This document shows positions 1 to 7,846 of a stretch of DNA of 20,740 nt, piece after piece; positions within the stretch are counted from its first letter, which is position 1, and every line of letters begins with the position of its first letter. Made by a program: the position numbers and the translations under genes. The notes below the pieces were generated by a model, which was not told where the DNA came from, ran no database searches, and saw nothing but the letters and a program-made list of their open reading frames with translations. This DNA is from a virus. The stretch is from IMG/VR virus record IMGVR_UViG_3300034522_000014, positions 1 through 20,740 of that record; one strand, written 5' to 3'.

Positions 1-801
1 CTGTGCCTGATGCGAGGCCATCAACGTACTTTCGATAATAGAAATATGCTTTCTATAACGCATTTTGGCAGCTTCAGGGTCCCTTGCCGTCGCCAGCGTT
101 ACCGCGTCATATGCTGTATCAGGTGAAAAACCGGCTATCGGTGATATTCCCATAGATACGCCAACATAGTCCGAGAACCGATCCGCCATTGACCGACGAT
201 AATATGCCTGTTCAACGTTTACGCCTTCTGCAATACCGCTTGCGGCCCGCCGTGTGCCAACACGAGTCAGAAGCAAATTTCCATCAGGCTGGTCGTAATA
301 GAGCAATGCTGACCATCGGGCCACCCTTTCAATAATTTCCTGTGGTGATTCACCCCAGTTAATTGTGAATTGAGGTACCTTAATCAAGTCATCGACATCA
401 GTCGAAACCTGAATGTCATAGTACGATGCCAGGCGCTGAGCAATTTCAAGCGCATTACTGGCATTAATAACGTTATTGGGCCACTCCGCAGAACAATCCA
501 CAAGGTCCTGACATTTACTCCGCCCCGTGGCTCTTACTTCATGCCGAGAGCGTGATATTGCTGGTTCCCAATCATCAACATAACCGGTAACAGTTAGATC
601 GTCGCCAATAGTGACGCTGCAAGACATGCCCTCTTCAACCAACTGCTTATTGTCGCTGCCGGGATAATAATCCATCAGACCCAGATCGAAATCAGAAGGG
701 AAACGCTCTATTCCTCTTGTTACACGAACAGAATCCCAGCCCTCAATGATTTTGCCGCCAACCGTAAGTGAAACGACATCCTGATCATTGTCTTTACTCA
801 T
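1..801 (-). CDS. P: Mu gpP-like baseplate hub protein (partial, runs off the window)
   Basis: This is an open frame of 267 codons with no stop before the window edge, so the C-terminus is missing. It starts at an ATG that overlaps the stop of the gpN-type gene by four bases (ATGA), the usual coupling in this operon. The protein begins MSKDNDQDVVSLTVGGKIIEG and continues with GWDSVRVTRGIERFPSDF, a pattern typical of the Mu gpP (gp44) / gpD-type hub family, related to VgrG/T4 gp27 tail hubs. In that family the protein forms the ring at the base of the tail tube to which the spike binds. It follows tape measure and gpN genes, exactly the Mu order. The identification rests on sequence style and gene order; the missing part should carry the last part of the hub fold. 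Confidence 0.85.
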   Translation of the reverse strand, partial: MSKDNDQDVVSLTVGGKIIEGWDSVRVTRGIERFPSDFDLGLMDYYPGSDNKQLVEEGMSCSVTIGDDLTVTGYVDDWEPAISRSRHEVRATGRSKCQDLVDCSAEWPNNVINASNALEIAQRLASYYDIQVSTDVDDLIKVPQFTINWGESPQEIIERVARWSALLYYDQPDGNLLLTRVGTRRAASGIAEGVNVEQAYYRRSMADRFSDYVGVSMGISPIAGFSPDTAYDAVTLATARDPEAAKMRYRKHISIIESTLMASHQAQ

Positions 802-2198
802 TGTCTAAGCACCTTCATCGTAAGCGGCATAAATGCCGGATGCGGAACAAGCGCCTCCTGAATTAATTCATCGGCACGAGAAGCATCCTGATATAAGCGA
901 TTTGCAAGGGTTAGTGCGGGTATAGGCTGAGTCATTGTCACCAGCATCAGATCACTTAATCCCGACGAGCGTTCCATCATCGTAGAAATAAAAGCGGTTC
1001 TGATGCTTAGCAGAGCGTTATATAATTCATCATCTGCACGATCACCAACTAATAACAATGCTTCATCCAACTGCTGAGAAACACGCTGCGTTAACTGTTC
1101 AGATTCATCACGACTAGTCGGGTTTGCATCGGCTGCTGAGCTGGTCATTGCTCCAGTACACAACACAATAATCAACGTATTGATGGTTGCGGAAATTGCT
1201 TTACTACTTTCAGATTGCTGATATTCAGTGCTTGTAGAATTAGCGAGTTTCTCCAGAGCTGAAATCCTTTCATTCACACTACCGGCACTGTTCAGAATGG
1301 AATTAACAACATCAGAAATACCCTGAACAAATTCATCAGCAGTTGATGAATTATTCAGTTCATCAACAGTATCTGTAATGTTTTTGCGGTCCATTACCGA
1401 CTGGGCTGTCACCTGGTCTGAGAGGCCCTGATCATCCACCACATCAACTGTTGCTGCACTACCCGCAATTGCAGGCGAACGTCCGCCGACTGATCCCTTT
1501 TTATAACGCCCGTATCGTGTATTTCCAAATGTGGAGTTCAGGACATTACTTAGGTTTGTGACCTCGCTGATACTATTATCAACCATGTTTGTCCAGAACG
1601 TCACCGTCCCTTTAATGGTTTTAATAGCCTGAGTAACTCCCCGAATTTCACCTTTGATGCGTGCAAGTGTGCTAGCTACAGCAGTGCTCACCAGTTTCAG
1701 GTAGTTAGTCCGGACTGAATTTCCGGCAGCAGCACTGTCCGTTATAGCAAAAACTTTCTGACCTGATTCAATGACCATCAGGGTGAATTCAAATACCCGG
1801 CCGTTTTCCATCGACCCAGAGATACGAAGACCATTTTCAGGAACAGATACCGTTAATTCACCGAGCGTTGGATGAATCAGCGTACCGCTTCCTTTTTTTT
1901 CACAGGCAGCAATGAGCGACTGACGTTGAGTGATAACATCACCACCACCGTAAACCTGACTGTTCTGGATGATAAATCCACGGAGAACAAAACGCCGGGT
2001 TCCCCGACCAAGATCCTCTATCCAGGCCGTATCCCGATAAGGGTATTCATGTACAGCCTGACGTCTGCCATGGCTACCTTCTTCCATCACCATGGCGAAA
2101 GGAACACCACGAAAGGAACTGGAGCGTATTAATCCCCGCCAGTCATCGTTGTCACCGCCCCCCATCAGTGCAGTTATTGCATTCTGGATAATTGGCAT
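798..2198 (-). CDS. N: Mu gpN-like tail/DNA circularization protein
   Basis: The protein has 466 residues. Its first ~100 residues (RSSSFRGVPFAMVMEEGSHG, then ...HEYPYRD and ...RRFVLRGFI) match the DNA circularization N-terminal domain typical of Mu gpN and SfV-like tail proteins. In contractile-tailed phages this protein is a baseplate or tail-tip component acting between tape measure and gpP. The middle is rich in Ser, Thr and Asn and probably helical; no catalytic motif is visible. The start is supported by CAGGAG six bases upstream of the ATG. The gene lies directly behind an intrinsic terminator and is coupled to gpP by an ATGA overlap. The family name comes from an early DNA-circularization claim for Mu; a structural baseplate role is more likely. 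Confidence 0.87.
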   Translation of the reverse strand: MPIIQNAITALMGGGDNDDWRGLIRSSSFRGVPFAMVMEEGSHGRRQAVHEYPYRDTAWIEDLGRGTRRFVLRGFIIQNSQVYGGGDVITQRQSLIAACEKKGSGTLIHPTLGELTVSVPENGLRISGSMENGRVFEFTLMVIESGQKVFAITDSAAAGNSVRTNYLKLVSTAVASTLARIKGEIRGVTQAIKTIKGTVTFWTNMVDNSISEVTNLSNVLNSTFGNTRYGRYKKGSVGGRSPAIAGSAATVDVVDDQGLSDQVTAQSVMDRKNITDTVDELNNSSTADEFVQGISDVVNSILNSAGSVNERISALEKLANSTSTEYQQSESSKAISATINTLIIVLCTGAMTSSAADANPTSRDESEQLTQRVSQQLDEALLLVGDRADDELYNALLSIRTAFISTMMERSSGLSDLMLVTMTQPIPALTLANRLYQDASRADELIQEALVPHPAFMPLTMKVLRQ

Positions 2199-2211
2199 CA
2201 GGTCTCCTGAA

Positions 2212-2236
2212 ATAAAAAAACCGCCATCTGGCGGTT
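2212..2236 (-). terminator. Intrinsic terminator between tape measure and gpN genes
   Basis: On the minus strand a perfect 7-bp stem (AACCGCC / GGCGGTT) closes an AGAT loop and is followed at once by a run of T, then the Shine-Dalgarno of the gpN-type gene. It lies inside the tail operon, so distal genes depend on readthrough, antitermination, or accept reduced expression. Confidence 0.8.
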
Positions 2237-2265
2237 AACGTATATACAATGACAGTTGAAAATGG

Positions 2266-4071
2266 TCAGTAAGACATGGGTAACGTTATCCGTCCCCCAT
2301 CTTCGGCGCTGTATTCCCTACGCCCTCCCTTCCCGTCGATCATGGTGATCTCAAGTTTCAATTTTTGCTCAGCCATCGCACTCATGAAGGAGCGTGTAAT
2401 ATTATCGGTAAGGGTCTTATCTGGTCCCGAACGCTGCAACTCTGGCTGAATGATTCCGTCTCCAGAGGATTGTTCGTTCACCGGACTGTCAGGGAAAGTA
2501 TCACTTTGCTGTTTTTCTTCATTGATAATTTTCTGGTAATGACCGAGCACCGCATCAGGATAAGCCCGGTTCACAGGGCCCCAGCGACTTGTGTCATATC
2601 CCCCGTGATAGTATCGAAGCGCCAAAGGAACATCGCCGCCTGACCTCAGTAAGTTTTCGGATAAAATTTGTGCTCCAGCATTAATGTTCTGGTTTGGGTC
2701 GGTCCAGTCCGTTATCCCGGTTGCTTTGAAGTTTGGTCGGATTATCTGCATTAACCCATAAGCATCAGCACTACTTGTAGCATTAGGGTTACCCCCTGAT
2801 TCTTGCATCATGACAGCTTTGAGCAATCGTGGGTCAACGCCCCATTTTTTACCTGCATCACTAAAAATTGAATCATACTGCTCCCCCTGGTTATAAGGCA
2901 CATAACTATTACCAGGCGCATCCCGGCGAGTAATAACTGATATATCGTCCTGCAACTGGAGTGCGTTATCCGTTGCCTGGTAGCTCGCATCGTATCGTTT
3001 ACTGACGGCGTCAGTGTAAATTCCGGCATCTACTGCACCACGTTCACTTCGGGGCAGGCTGTTATAAAGCGCTTTATCGTTCTGAATGCGGCGAAGTTTA
3101 GTTGCTTCATCGCTGTTGATGATGCCAAGCGCATGAGAAAGGCCGGTAAAGTCACCGTTGGTGAACAGATCGGTAACGCCTTCAAGTCCGTCTTTAACTG
3201 AACCATCCGATAGAATGGTATTAAGCGCCTTGTTTTTTGAACGTTGCCACAGCCCATCCCAGGAGGCGCTAAGTTCATTCATCGTGCCATTGATGTCGCT
3301 GAGCTCTTTATTAAGTTCAGGATCAATTGTTAGCCCAAACTTATCCGATTTTGCCAACAGATTTGTTAGCTTGGCCCCTTCACGCATTAATGCCAGCATT
3401 TCCGGGGTAAAAGCCATTGCATCCGCAAATGACTTTTGCTGTTCAGGACGCAATGTAGGAAACACTCTGGCTATCTCCTGCAGTGTTCTTAGTACATCAA
3501 CAGATCCATCTTTATTTTTTTGTATCTGTACGCCAATCTGTGCCATTGCCCCCAGAGCCTGGCTGTTTGCTCCACTATTAGCTTCTTTTAGTGTTTTTGC
3601 TATCCCCTCAATAGAAGTTCTGGCACTTTCGCTTGCAGAGCCATTAATTTGCATTGCACCAGCAAGCCGTGAGAATTCATCAATCCGCATCCCTGCATTT
3701 TTTGCAGACACATCAAGATTGTATGCTTCCCTGGACGCTTCCCGAAAGCCATAGGCAACCTGTTTGAGTCCATAACCGGCAGCACCAACAACCCCAAGCG
3801 CACCAAGTTTACCGGAAAGTTCCCCCACCATTTTCAATGGAGGAACCATATCCCCGATAAGTTGCACGTTATCCCTGGCCGTTTTAGACAGATTTTCAAA
3901 GCGTGAAATAAAGCCATTTAGCCCATCAACTGTTTCCTGCCCACCCAACTGAAGCCCTTCCTTGGTTCTATCGAGTTTGGGTTCAAGGCCACGGATAGCT
4001 TCGTTGATACGGTCAATAACATCACTAACCTGATCATTAGCCACCAGCTCAAAATCAAAGACATTACTCAT
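2266..4071 (-). CDS. Tail tape measure protein with lytic transglycosylase domain
   Basis: This 601-residue protein is the tape measure that sets tail length and is ejected with the DNA. Residues 1-380 are long, Ala/Ser-rich and helical, with a hydrophobic glycine-rich patch near residues 88-105. Residues ~405-515 form a soluble lytic transglycosylase-like domain: VMMQESGGNP carries the presumed catalytic Glu at residue ~424, followed by AYGLMQI and ALRYYHGGYD, the family signatures. Such a domain would locally cut peptidoglycan during entry. The start ATG overlaps the end of the frameshifted chaperone reading frame. Gene order (sheath, tube, chaperone, tape measure, N, P) is that of Mu. At ~600 residues it is on the short side for a myovirus tape measure, implying a fairly short tail. 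Confidence 0.9.
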   Translation of the reverse strand: MSNVFDFELVANDQVSDVIDRINEAIRGLEPKLDRTKEGLQLGGQETVDGLNGFISRFENLSKTARDNVQLIGDMVPPLKMVGELSGKLGALGVVGAAGYGLKQVAYGFREASREAYNLDVSAKNAGMRIDEFSRLAGAMQINGSASESARTSIEGIAKTLKEANSGANSQALGAMAQIGVQIQKNKDGSVDVLRTLQEIARVFPTLRPEQQKSFADAMAFTPEMLALMREGAKLTNLLAKSDKFGLTIDPELNKELSDINGTMNELSASWDGLWQRSKNKALNTILSDGSVKDGLEGVTDLFTNGDFTGLSHALGIINSDEATKLRRIQNDKALYNSLPRSERGAVDAGIYTDAVSKRYDASYQATDNALQLQDDISVITRRDAPGNSYVPYNQGEQYDSIFSDAGKKWGVDPRLLKAVMMQESGGNPNATSSADAYGLMQIIRPNFKATGITDWTDPNQNINAGAQILSENLLRSGGDVPLALRYYHGGYDTSRWGPVNRAYPDAVLGHYQKIINEEKQQSDTFPDSPVNEQSSGDGIIQPELQRSGPDKTLTDNITRSFMSAMAEQKLKLEITMIDGKGGRREYSAEDGGRITLPMSY

Positions 4072-4491
4072 CGTCTTCAGGTTTCCTGAGTTTGTTGATC
4101 CGGGATGCCTGGGCTATCCACCATTTCAATCGGGCGCGGGTCATCCCCCACGCCCTATCTTCTGTCCATCGGAAATAGAAAGTTACATCAGCTGCCGATT
4201 CCTGCCAGGCCGTCAGGCCTTCCAGGTCAAAAAACTAAGCAGGTACTCCTCACACTTGCGAAAATCAATGAAGTCCATCGGCTGCAGAACGCTTTCACGC
4301 GTATCTGTTACGAGCGCAATTAGTAAACGCATTGCTGCGAGAGACGTAGATGCAGCCTGTTTTTCATAAAACTGCTCGGCCTGGCTGAGGGTCGGAGCTT
4401 TTAGTTCAAGCTCCGGATAGGTCATTTTTTTCGTCGTATCCTCAAGAGGCTTTACGAGAGGGATAATTTTTACACGTTCTAATTCAGCCAT
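4064..4491 (-). CDS. Tail assembly chaperone, -1 frameshift product (GT-like)
   Basis: Ribosomes that slip back one base on T TTT TTG (4234-4228) leave the zero frame and continue through 54 further codons, from GAC at 4228 to TAA at 4066-4064, giving a 142-residue fusion. The extension begins DLEGLTAWQESAADVTFYF and includes WGMTRARLKWW and ends LRKPEDDE. It has no start codon with a good ribosome site of its own and fills the gap between chaperone and tape measure exactly, its stop overlapping the tape measure start. This is the arrangement known for lambda G/GT and many long-tailed phages (established). That slippage occurs here is inferred from the slippery site, the frame phase and the open extension. 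Confidence 0.85.
4213..4491 (-). CDS. Tail assembly chaperone, zero-frame product (Mu gp41-like)
   Basis: The protein has 92 residues, starting at MAELERVKIIPLVKPLED. The ATG at 4491 is chosen over an upstream in-frame ATG because GGAGAA lies just upstream and the longer version would run into the tube gene. The sequence has the charged, helical character of the Mu gp41 tail assembly chaperone family, which coats the tape measure while the tube polymerises. Position between tube and tape measure genes is diagnostic. Its 3' end contains a -1 slippery heptamer (4234-4228) five codons before the stop, so this is probably the abundant G-like form, with a rarer extended form described separately. 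Confidence 0.88.
   Translation of the reverse strand: MAELERVKIIPLVKPLEDTTKKMTYPELELKAPTLSQAEQFYEKQAASTSLAAMRLLIALVTDTRESVLQPMDFIDFRKCEEYLLSFLTWKA
4228..4234 (-). promoter_or_regulatory. Programmed -1 ribosomal frameshift slippery site
   Basis: On the minus strand TTTTTTG lies in the phase T TTT TTG relative to the chaperone frame, matching the X XXY YYZ rule for tandem slippage. The zero-frame stop follows 12 bases after it. GC-rich sequence downstream (GGCCTGACGGCC at 4219-4208, an inverted repeat GGCC...GGCC) might act as a weak stimulatory structure. Confidence 0.85.
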
Positions 4492-4492
4492 A

Positions 4493-4864
4493 TCAGTTCT
4501 CCGATACTTCCCGGCCTTCCCAGCGAACATCAAACACAGCATCTTCGCTTTCCACTTCCTGAACGTTTACCGTCCAGAGCCCTTCACCAATAATCGTTTT
4601 ACCATTTGCCAACTCGGCAACGATGTTGACGTTGGTTTGCTCGCTAAAACCCTGGACGTTAGTCCCGCCGCTATCACGTAAACGGGCTGAAATGTAAGGT
4701 GCTACAGGCTTTTCTTTATACCCATGAACACCATCCATCCCAGCTAAGGTAGTGCGGTTTACCTTTGACACCTGATATTTGAAAGAACCTTCAACCATTA
4801 CCGTCACACCGTTAACAGTGACGTACGCGGTCCCCGCCAGGCGGTTAGAAGTATCACCTGCCAT
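4493..4864 (-). CDS. M: Tail tube protein (Mu gpM-like)
   Basis: The protein has 123 residues, starting MAGDTSNRLAGTAYVTVNG, and is predominantly beta-strand in character, with alternating polar and hydrophobic residues and the conserved-looking GSFKYQVSKVNRTTLAGMDG segment. This matches the Mu-type tail tube family (Tail_tube), whose hexameric rings stack to form the inner tube within the sheath. It follows the sheath gene by three bases and precedes the chaperone gene, the Mu order. Its ribosome site, AGGAGC, lies inside the end of the sheath gene, so the two are translationally linked. The identification is strong from both sequence and neighbourhood. Confidence 0.92.
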   Translation of the reverse strand: MAGDTSNRLAGTAYVTVNGVTVMVEGSFKYQVSKVNRTTLAGMDGVHGYKEKPVAPYISARLRDSGGTNVQGFSEQTNVNIVAELANGKTIIGEGLWTVNVQEVESEDAVFDVRWEGREVSEN

Positions 4865-4867
4865 CGT

Positions 4868-6370
4868 TTAAGCTCCTGTTGATTCAGCGCGAGTGCGGAA
4901 CTGGTTGAGTAACGCGAAAACACGTAGCTGGTTAATGAGAGTACCAGGCCACAACACATCAACGCGGTTAGGGTTTTTGGCGTTCTGCTCAACAATAATG
5001 TTTTTAGCAAATGCCTCTTTGTCTTGTGCATACCCGTTCCACACCAGCTTTCCGTATTCGGCGATCTGATCAGCTTTGATAATATTCGGGGTGACAATCG
5101 CAGCACCAGGAGCAAAGCGAGTACCATCAGCTGCCAGCTTCATCCGCCCAAACTTGCTGGTTACGGCTGTTCGAAGGTAACGAGTGACAAACATCAGGCT
5201 GAAAAGTGTTTCCACTTCCAGATAACTATCATCCGCATCGCCGTATGCATTTTTCTGATAAGTGGTGATCAGGTTTTCAATACGAACCGTACCGTCATCA
5301 TCAACCGTGAAAGTAGAAATGCCGCTGTACAGCAGATTGTTACGCTCTGTCAGTTCAAAACGGTCCTGCAGTGCTGGAGCCAGCACACCCAAAATAGCCA
5401 GGGACTGAACAGGACGCCCCGGATCATTACGCAAGCTGACCGCCGCTGCGCCTGTATATCCTGCAGACCATAACCAGGTTGGAGATGGTGATTTGTTCAC
5501 GCCCATCAGGGTTTCATGCTGATTGTTACGGACCTCTCCTTTTGTGCCTAATTGAGCATAGGTCCCGGCGGTAGTTCCGAAAGAATGACCGTAGAGTTGT
5601 TTATCCCACGCCCAGCGACCACTGATATCGGATAAGAACTCTTTCATCGAGTCCAGAGAACTGATGTCATCATATGGATTAACAATGAAGTCAAAAGTAC
5701 GGTCCTGAAGGTTTGCCAGTGCCCCGGTAAGATCGGGAGCGCCAGCACCGTCGTGCATCGCAGTAATAGTCAGTTCCAGACCTGCAGGTGTACGTTCGTC
5801 ACCGGGTAGGCCAAGATAATTCAGGCGAATATCAATGCCATTTCCAACCAGACCGAGGTTCTTTGCGGTCAGTGTGATGGTGTCAGTTGCCGCGCTGGCA
5901 GTTACCGGGAGGATACTTTTTGCGTTAATTGCAGCGGCCAGAGCCGTAGCAATCGAAGCGACGGTGTCCGTTGCCACTACGGTAAGCTGAATCCGCTCAC
6001 CAGCGATGTACAGAGAGATAACACCGGTCGCCGTTGGTGCACTGGTGACTTTAATCGAACCCGTTGCAACGGTCATCGAATCCGGGTCTTCTGCCAGTGG
6101 TAAAATCCAGACTTCCGCTGCGGTATCGTTTTTCTGATACGCCGTCATCATGGCGTGAAGAATACTGCCTTTCCCGGCAAGCTCACCGACTGTATCAGGA
6201 GAGGAAACGCGTTCAGGAATACCAGCTGTGGCTGAGCCTGAAGTCAGCATCCCACCGATAAGTAGGGTGCGCTGCGTAGCTGTGGCGTTATTCGCCATTG
6301 AGTTATCAAACTCAACGAAAAACAGCCCCACCCGCAGATTATCGGGAACACGAGCGAATGGAACAGTCAT
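4868..6370 (-). CDS. L: Contractile tail sheath protein (Mu gpL-like)
   Basis: This 500-residue protein starts MTVPFARVPDNLRVGLFFVE, a hallmark N-terminus of Mu-type sheath proteins, and contains NNATATQRTLLIGGM, the segment that begins the first sheath domain. Later segments such as NPYDDISSLDSMKEFLSD and the C-terminal LINQLRVFALLNQFRTRAES belong to the domain that contacts neighbouring subunits and tube in this family. The sheath contracts on host binding to drive the tube through the envelope. Its presence proves a contractile (myovirus) tail. The ATG overlaps the stop of the DUF2635 gene by four bases. Length agrees with Mu gpL (about 495 residues). Confidence 0.95.
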   Translation of the reverse strand: MTVPFARVPDNLRVGLFFVEFDNSMANNATATQRTLLIGGMLTSGSATAGIPERVSSPDTVGELAGKGSILHAMMTAYQKNDTAAEVWILPLAEDPDSMTVATGSIKVTSAPTATGVISLYIAGERIQLTVVATDTVASIATALAAAINAKSILPVTASAATDTITLTAKNLGLVGNGIDIRLNYLGLPGDERTPAGLELTITAMHDGAGAPDLTGALANLQDRTFDFIVNPYDDISSLDSMKEFLSDISGRWAWDKQLYGHSFGTTAGTYAQLGTKGEVRNNQHETLMGVNKSPSPTWLWSAGYTGAAAVSLRNDPGRPVQSLAILGVLAPALQDRFELTERNNLLYSGISTFTVDDDGTVRIENLITTYQKNAYGDADDSYLEVETLFSLMFVTRYLRTAVTSKFGRMKLAADGTRFAPGAAIVTPNIIKADQIAEYGKLVWNGYAQDKEAFAKNIIVEQNAKNPNRVDVLWPGTLINQLRVFALLNQFRTRAESTGA

Positions 6371-6558
6371 TCAGTATCTCCCTCATTTTTATGTGAATCA
6401 CTTTTTGCAGCGGCTTTCGGCTTCGCCACAACCACATCGCCATCACTTAAACGGCGACGCCAGAAGGTATTATCCGGGACCTCTGCACCTTCTTTCGGCA
6501 AAGGGGAGCCCTTTACGGGGCAGCGAACGCTGAGCCCGTTATTCGGTTTTAAAAACAT
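6367..6558 (-). CDS. DUF2635 family small tail-module protein (Mu gp38-like)
   Basis: This is a 63-residue basic protein, starting MFLKPNNGLSVRCPVKG and including VPDNTFWRRRLSDGDVV, the pattern of DUF2635, known from Mu gp38 and always found just upstream of the sheath gene. Its role is unknown; a tail assembly function is inferred only from its constant position. AGGAG seven bases upstream supports the start. The final ~20 residues are a charged Lys/Ser/Asp tail that looks disordered. Confidence 0.88.
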   Translation of the reverse strand: MFLKPNNGLSVRCPVKGSPLPKEGAEVPDNTFWRRRLSDGDVVVAKPKAAAKSDSHKNEGDTE

Positions 6559-6561
6559 GAT

Positions 6562-7107
6562 TTACTCCTGAAGGTTGATACTAATCCCAGGTTGAGGGGT
6601 GCCATCCGGTACGGCGATCGTGATATCAATCCCCTCCAGGGGAACCGTTTCAACCGGGTAGAAATCTTCCGGCCCCTGGTAATGTTCGATATCAATTTCA
6701 TACAGCAGCTGGCCCATATGAGCCTCGCCGTCTGCATCAACATTGATCGTTGAGCGAACTTCGGCGTACTTTTGTATTTTCCGGGTCAGTTCATAACTGT
6801 TGATGACTGCTCGCTCTACCTGCTCACGCAAGTCTTCCAGCGCAACTTCTGCGCGCATCGCCCCATCATCATCCGTTTCACCGTCATACTCCTGCACCCG
6901 ACCAGTGATACGGACAGTTGTCACGGTAGTGAAGGACGGCGTATTTCGCCCCATCGCCTTTTTATGGTCGAAAGGGGTCTGGATGAGTAAGGCGGGATAT
7001 TCCACCGGAGATGTAGGCCAGTCACGCGGAGAAAAGACACGAGCAGCCGCGTCAGTGGTATTTGTCAGCGCCAGCACCACCATCTTTCGAATGTCTGAAG
7101 CATTCAT
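6562..7107 (-). CDS. Probable tail terminator / tail completion protein
   Basis: The protein has 181 residues, starting MNASDIRKMVVLALTNTTDA. It has a mixed alpha/beta pattern: an N-terminal helix, a strand with YPALLIQTPFD, then TVTTVRITGRVQEYDG, a long helix (RAEVALEDLREQVERAV) and strands ending LLYEIDIEHYQGPEDF. This resembles the tail-terminator fold shared by lambda gpU and Mu gp37-type proteins, which cap the tail and allow joining to the head. It sits precisely between the head-tail joining gene and the DUF2635/sheath genes, where the terminator lies in Mu-like tails. The start overlaps the FII-like stop by four bases (ATGA). The fold is judged by eye, so the specific role remains an inference. 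Confidence 0.7.
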   Translation of the reverse strand: MNASDIRKMVVLALTNTTDAAARVFSPRDWPTSPVEYPALLIQTPFDHKKAMGRNTPSFTTVTTVRITGRVQEYDGETDDDGAMRAEVALEDLREQVERAVINSYELTRKIQKYAEVRSTINVDADGEAHMGQLLYEIDIEHYQGPEDFYPVETVPLEGIDITIAVPDGTPQPGISINLQE

Positions 7108-7463
7108 CGTTGTTTCGCTACGTTAAGTACAAGTTTTGAACCGCCATGGCTATCTGGTTCAACGTTCATCACGACGAACAACTGATTCACAGGCTTTCCG
7201 CCAACGTTTTTAATAAACACACGGTCGGATACAGCAGGGATCGCTCTGCCTAAGTTAGTGAACTCAGCATCGCGCACACCTAGAACCGGGCTCGTTGTAT
7301 TTATGGCTGAATCACCGTCAAGATTTTCAGTCACGACGGAATAGCCGCGATCGAAAATACCGTTAATCAGAAAAGAGGTACCGTCTTTAGGACGGTACTC
7401 ATGCTCATCGCCGAAAATGCCATGTAACGGGCTTAAGAGATGTAAATCCCAGTCCACGCCCAT
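7104..7463 (-). CDS. Head-tail joining protein (lambda gpFII-like)
   Basis: The 119-residue protein starts MGVDWDLHLLSPLHGIFGDE and has a beta-rich remainder: ...FLINGIFDRGYS, then AIPAVSDRVFIKNVGG and LFVVMNVEPDSHGGSKLVL. Small size, a short N-terminal helix followed by strands, the GIFD strand, and the ending around DSHGGS fit the lambda gpFII / Phage_attach family, whose members form the ring below the portal complex that receives the tail. It follows the FI-like gene by five bases with GGAG seven bases before the ATG, and is coupled to the tail-terminator gene. This is the last gene of the lambda-type head block. Confidence 0.78.
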   Translation of the reverse strand: MGVDWDLHLLSPLHGIFGDEHEYRPKDGTSFLINGIFDRGYSVVTENLDGDSAINTTSPVLGVRDAEFTNLGRAIPAVSDRVFIKNVGGKPVNQLFVVMNVEPDSHGGSKLVLNVAKQR

Positions 7464-7467
7464 CAGC

Positions 7468-7845
7468 TTACTCCGTTGTGATTTTCACACCACGCGCAGC
7501 AGATAATGCACGCTGCCGCAGAACCTGAACATCGGCAATCACACCAGCGGCCAGCAGACGCTCAGCATCCTTACCGGAAACCGGAATGCGGGAGTTTTCC
7601 CGGTAAACCTCACCGTCATGGCGAATGCAATTCCCTTTCAACACCACAAAATAGGGTTCCGCTGCTTCCTGAATATCTTCTTCAGCGACATCCTCATCCT
7701 CTGATGGGGCACCTTGTTTATCGTCAAGCGGCTGGGACTCCTGAACGTTGCCGCCGGCATTCAGCTCGTCAACATTCAGACCATCAGCGGCAGTCCATTC
7801 CGCATTCAGATCATCGCCCGGTGTAGTTTTGGTTGTTTTAGCCAT
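7468..7845 (-). CDS. DNA-packaging protein, lambda gpFI-like
   Basis: This is a 125-residue protein with start MAKTTKTTPGDDL at 7845, just two bases after the capsid stop; an in-frame upstream extension would overlap the capsid gene and lacks a ribosome site. The N-terminal two thirds are acidic and low in complexity (EDEDVAEEDIQEAAEP), and the C-terminal ~50 residues form a small domain (FVVLKGNCIRHDGEVY ... DAERLLAAGVI). Lambda gpFI, which helps the terminase dock on the prohead, has the same two-part design and the same position between gpE and gpFII. The call is therefore mainly by architecture and synteny. Confidence 0.65.
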   Translation of the reverse strand: MAKTTKTTPGDDLNAEWTAADGLNVDELNAGGNVQESQPLDDKQGAPSEDEDVAEEDIQEAAEPYFVVLKGNCIRHDGEVYRENSRIPVSGKDAERLLAAGVIADVQVLRQRALSAARGVKITTE

Positions 7846-7846
7846 A

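Noticed and set aside
3158-3754. 198-codon open frame on the plus strand
   Set aside because: It is antisense to the tape measure gene, whose protein is clearly recognisable; no ribosome site or protein-like pattern, and composition reflects the opposite strand.
5024-5473. 149-codon open frame on the plus strand
   Set aside because: Antisense to the sheath gene, Cys/Ile-rich random-looking product, no neighbouring genes on that strand.
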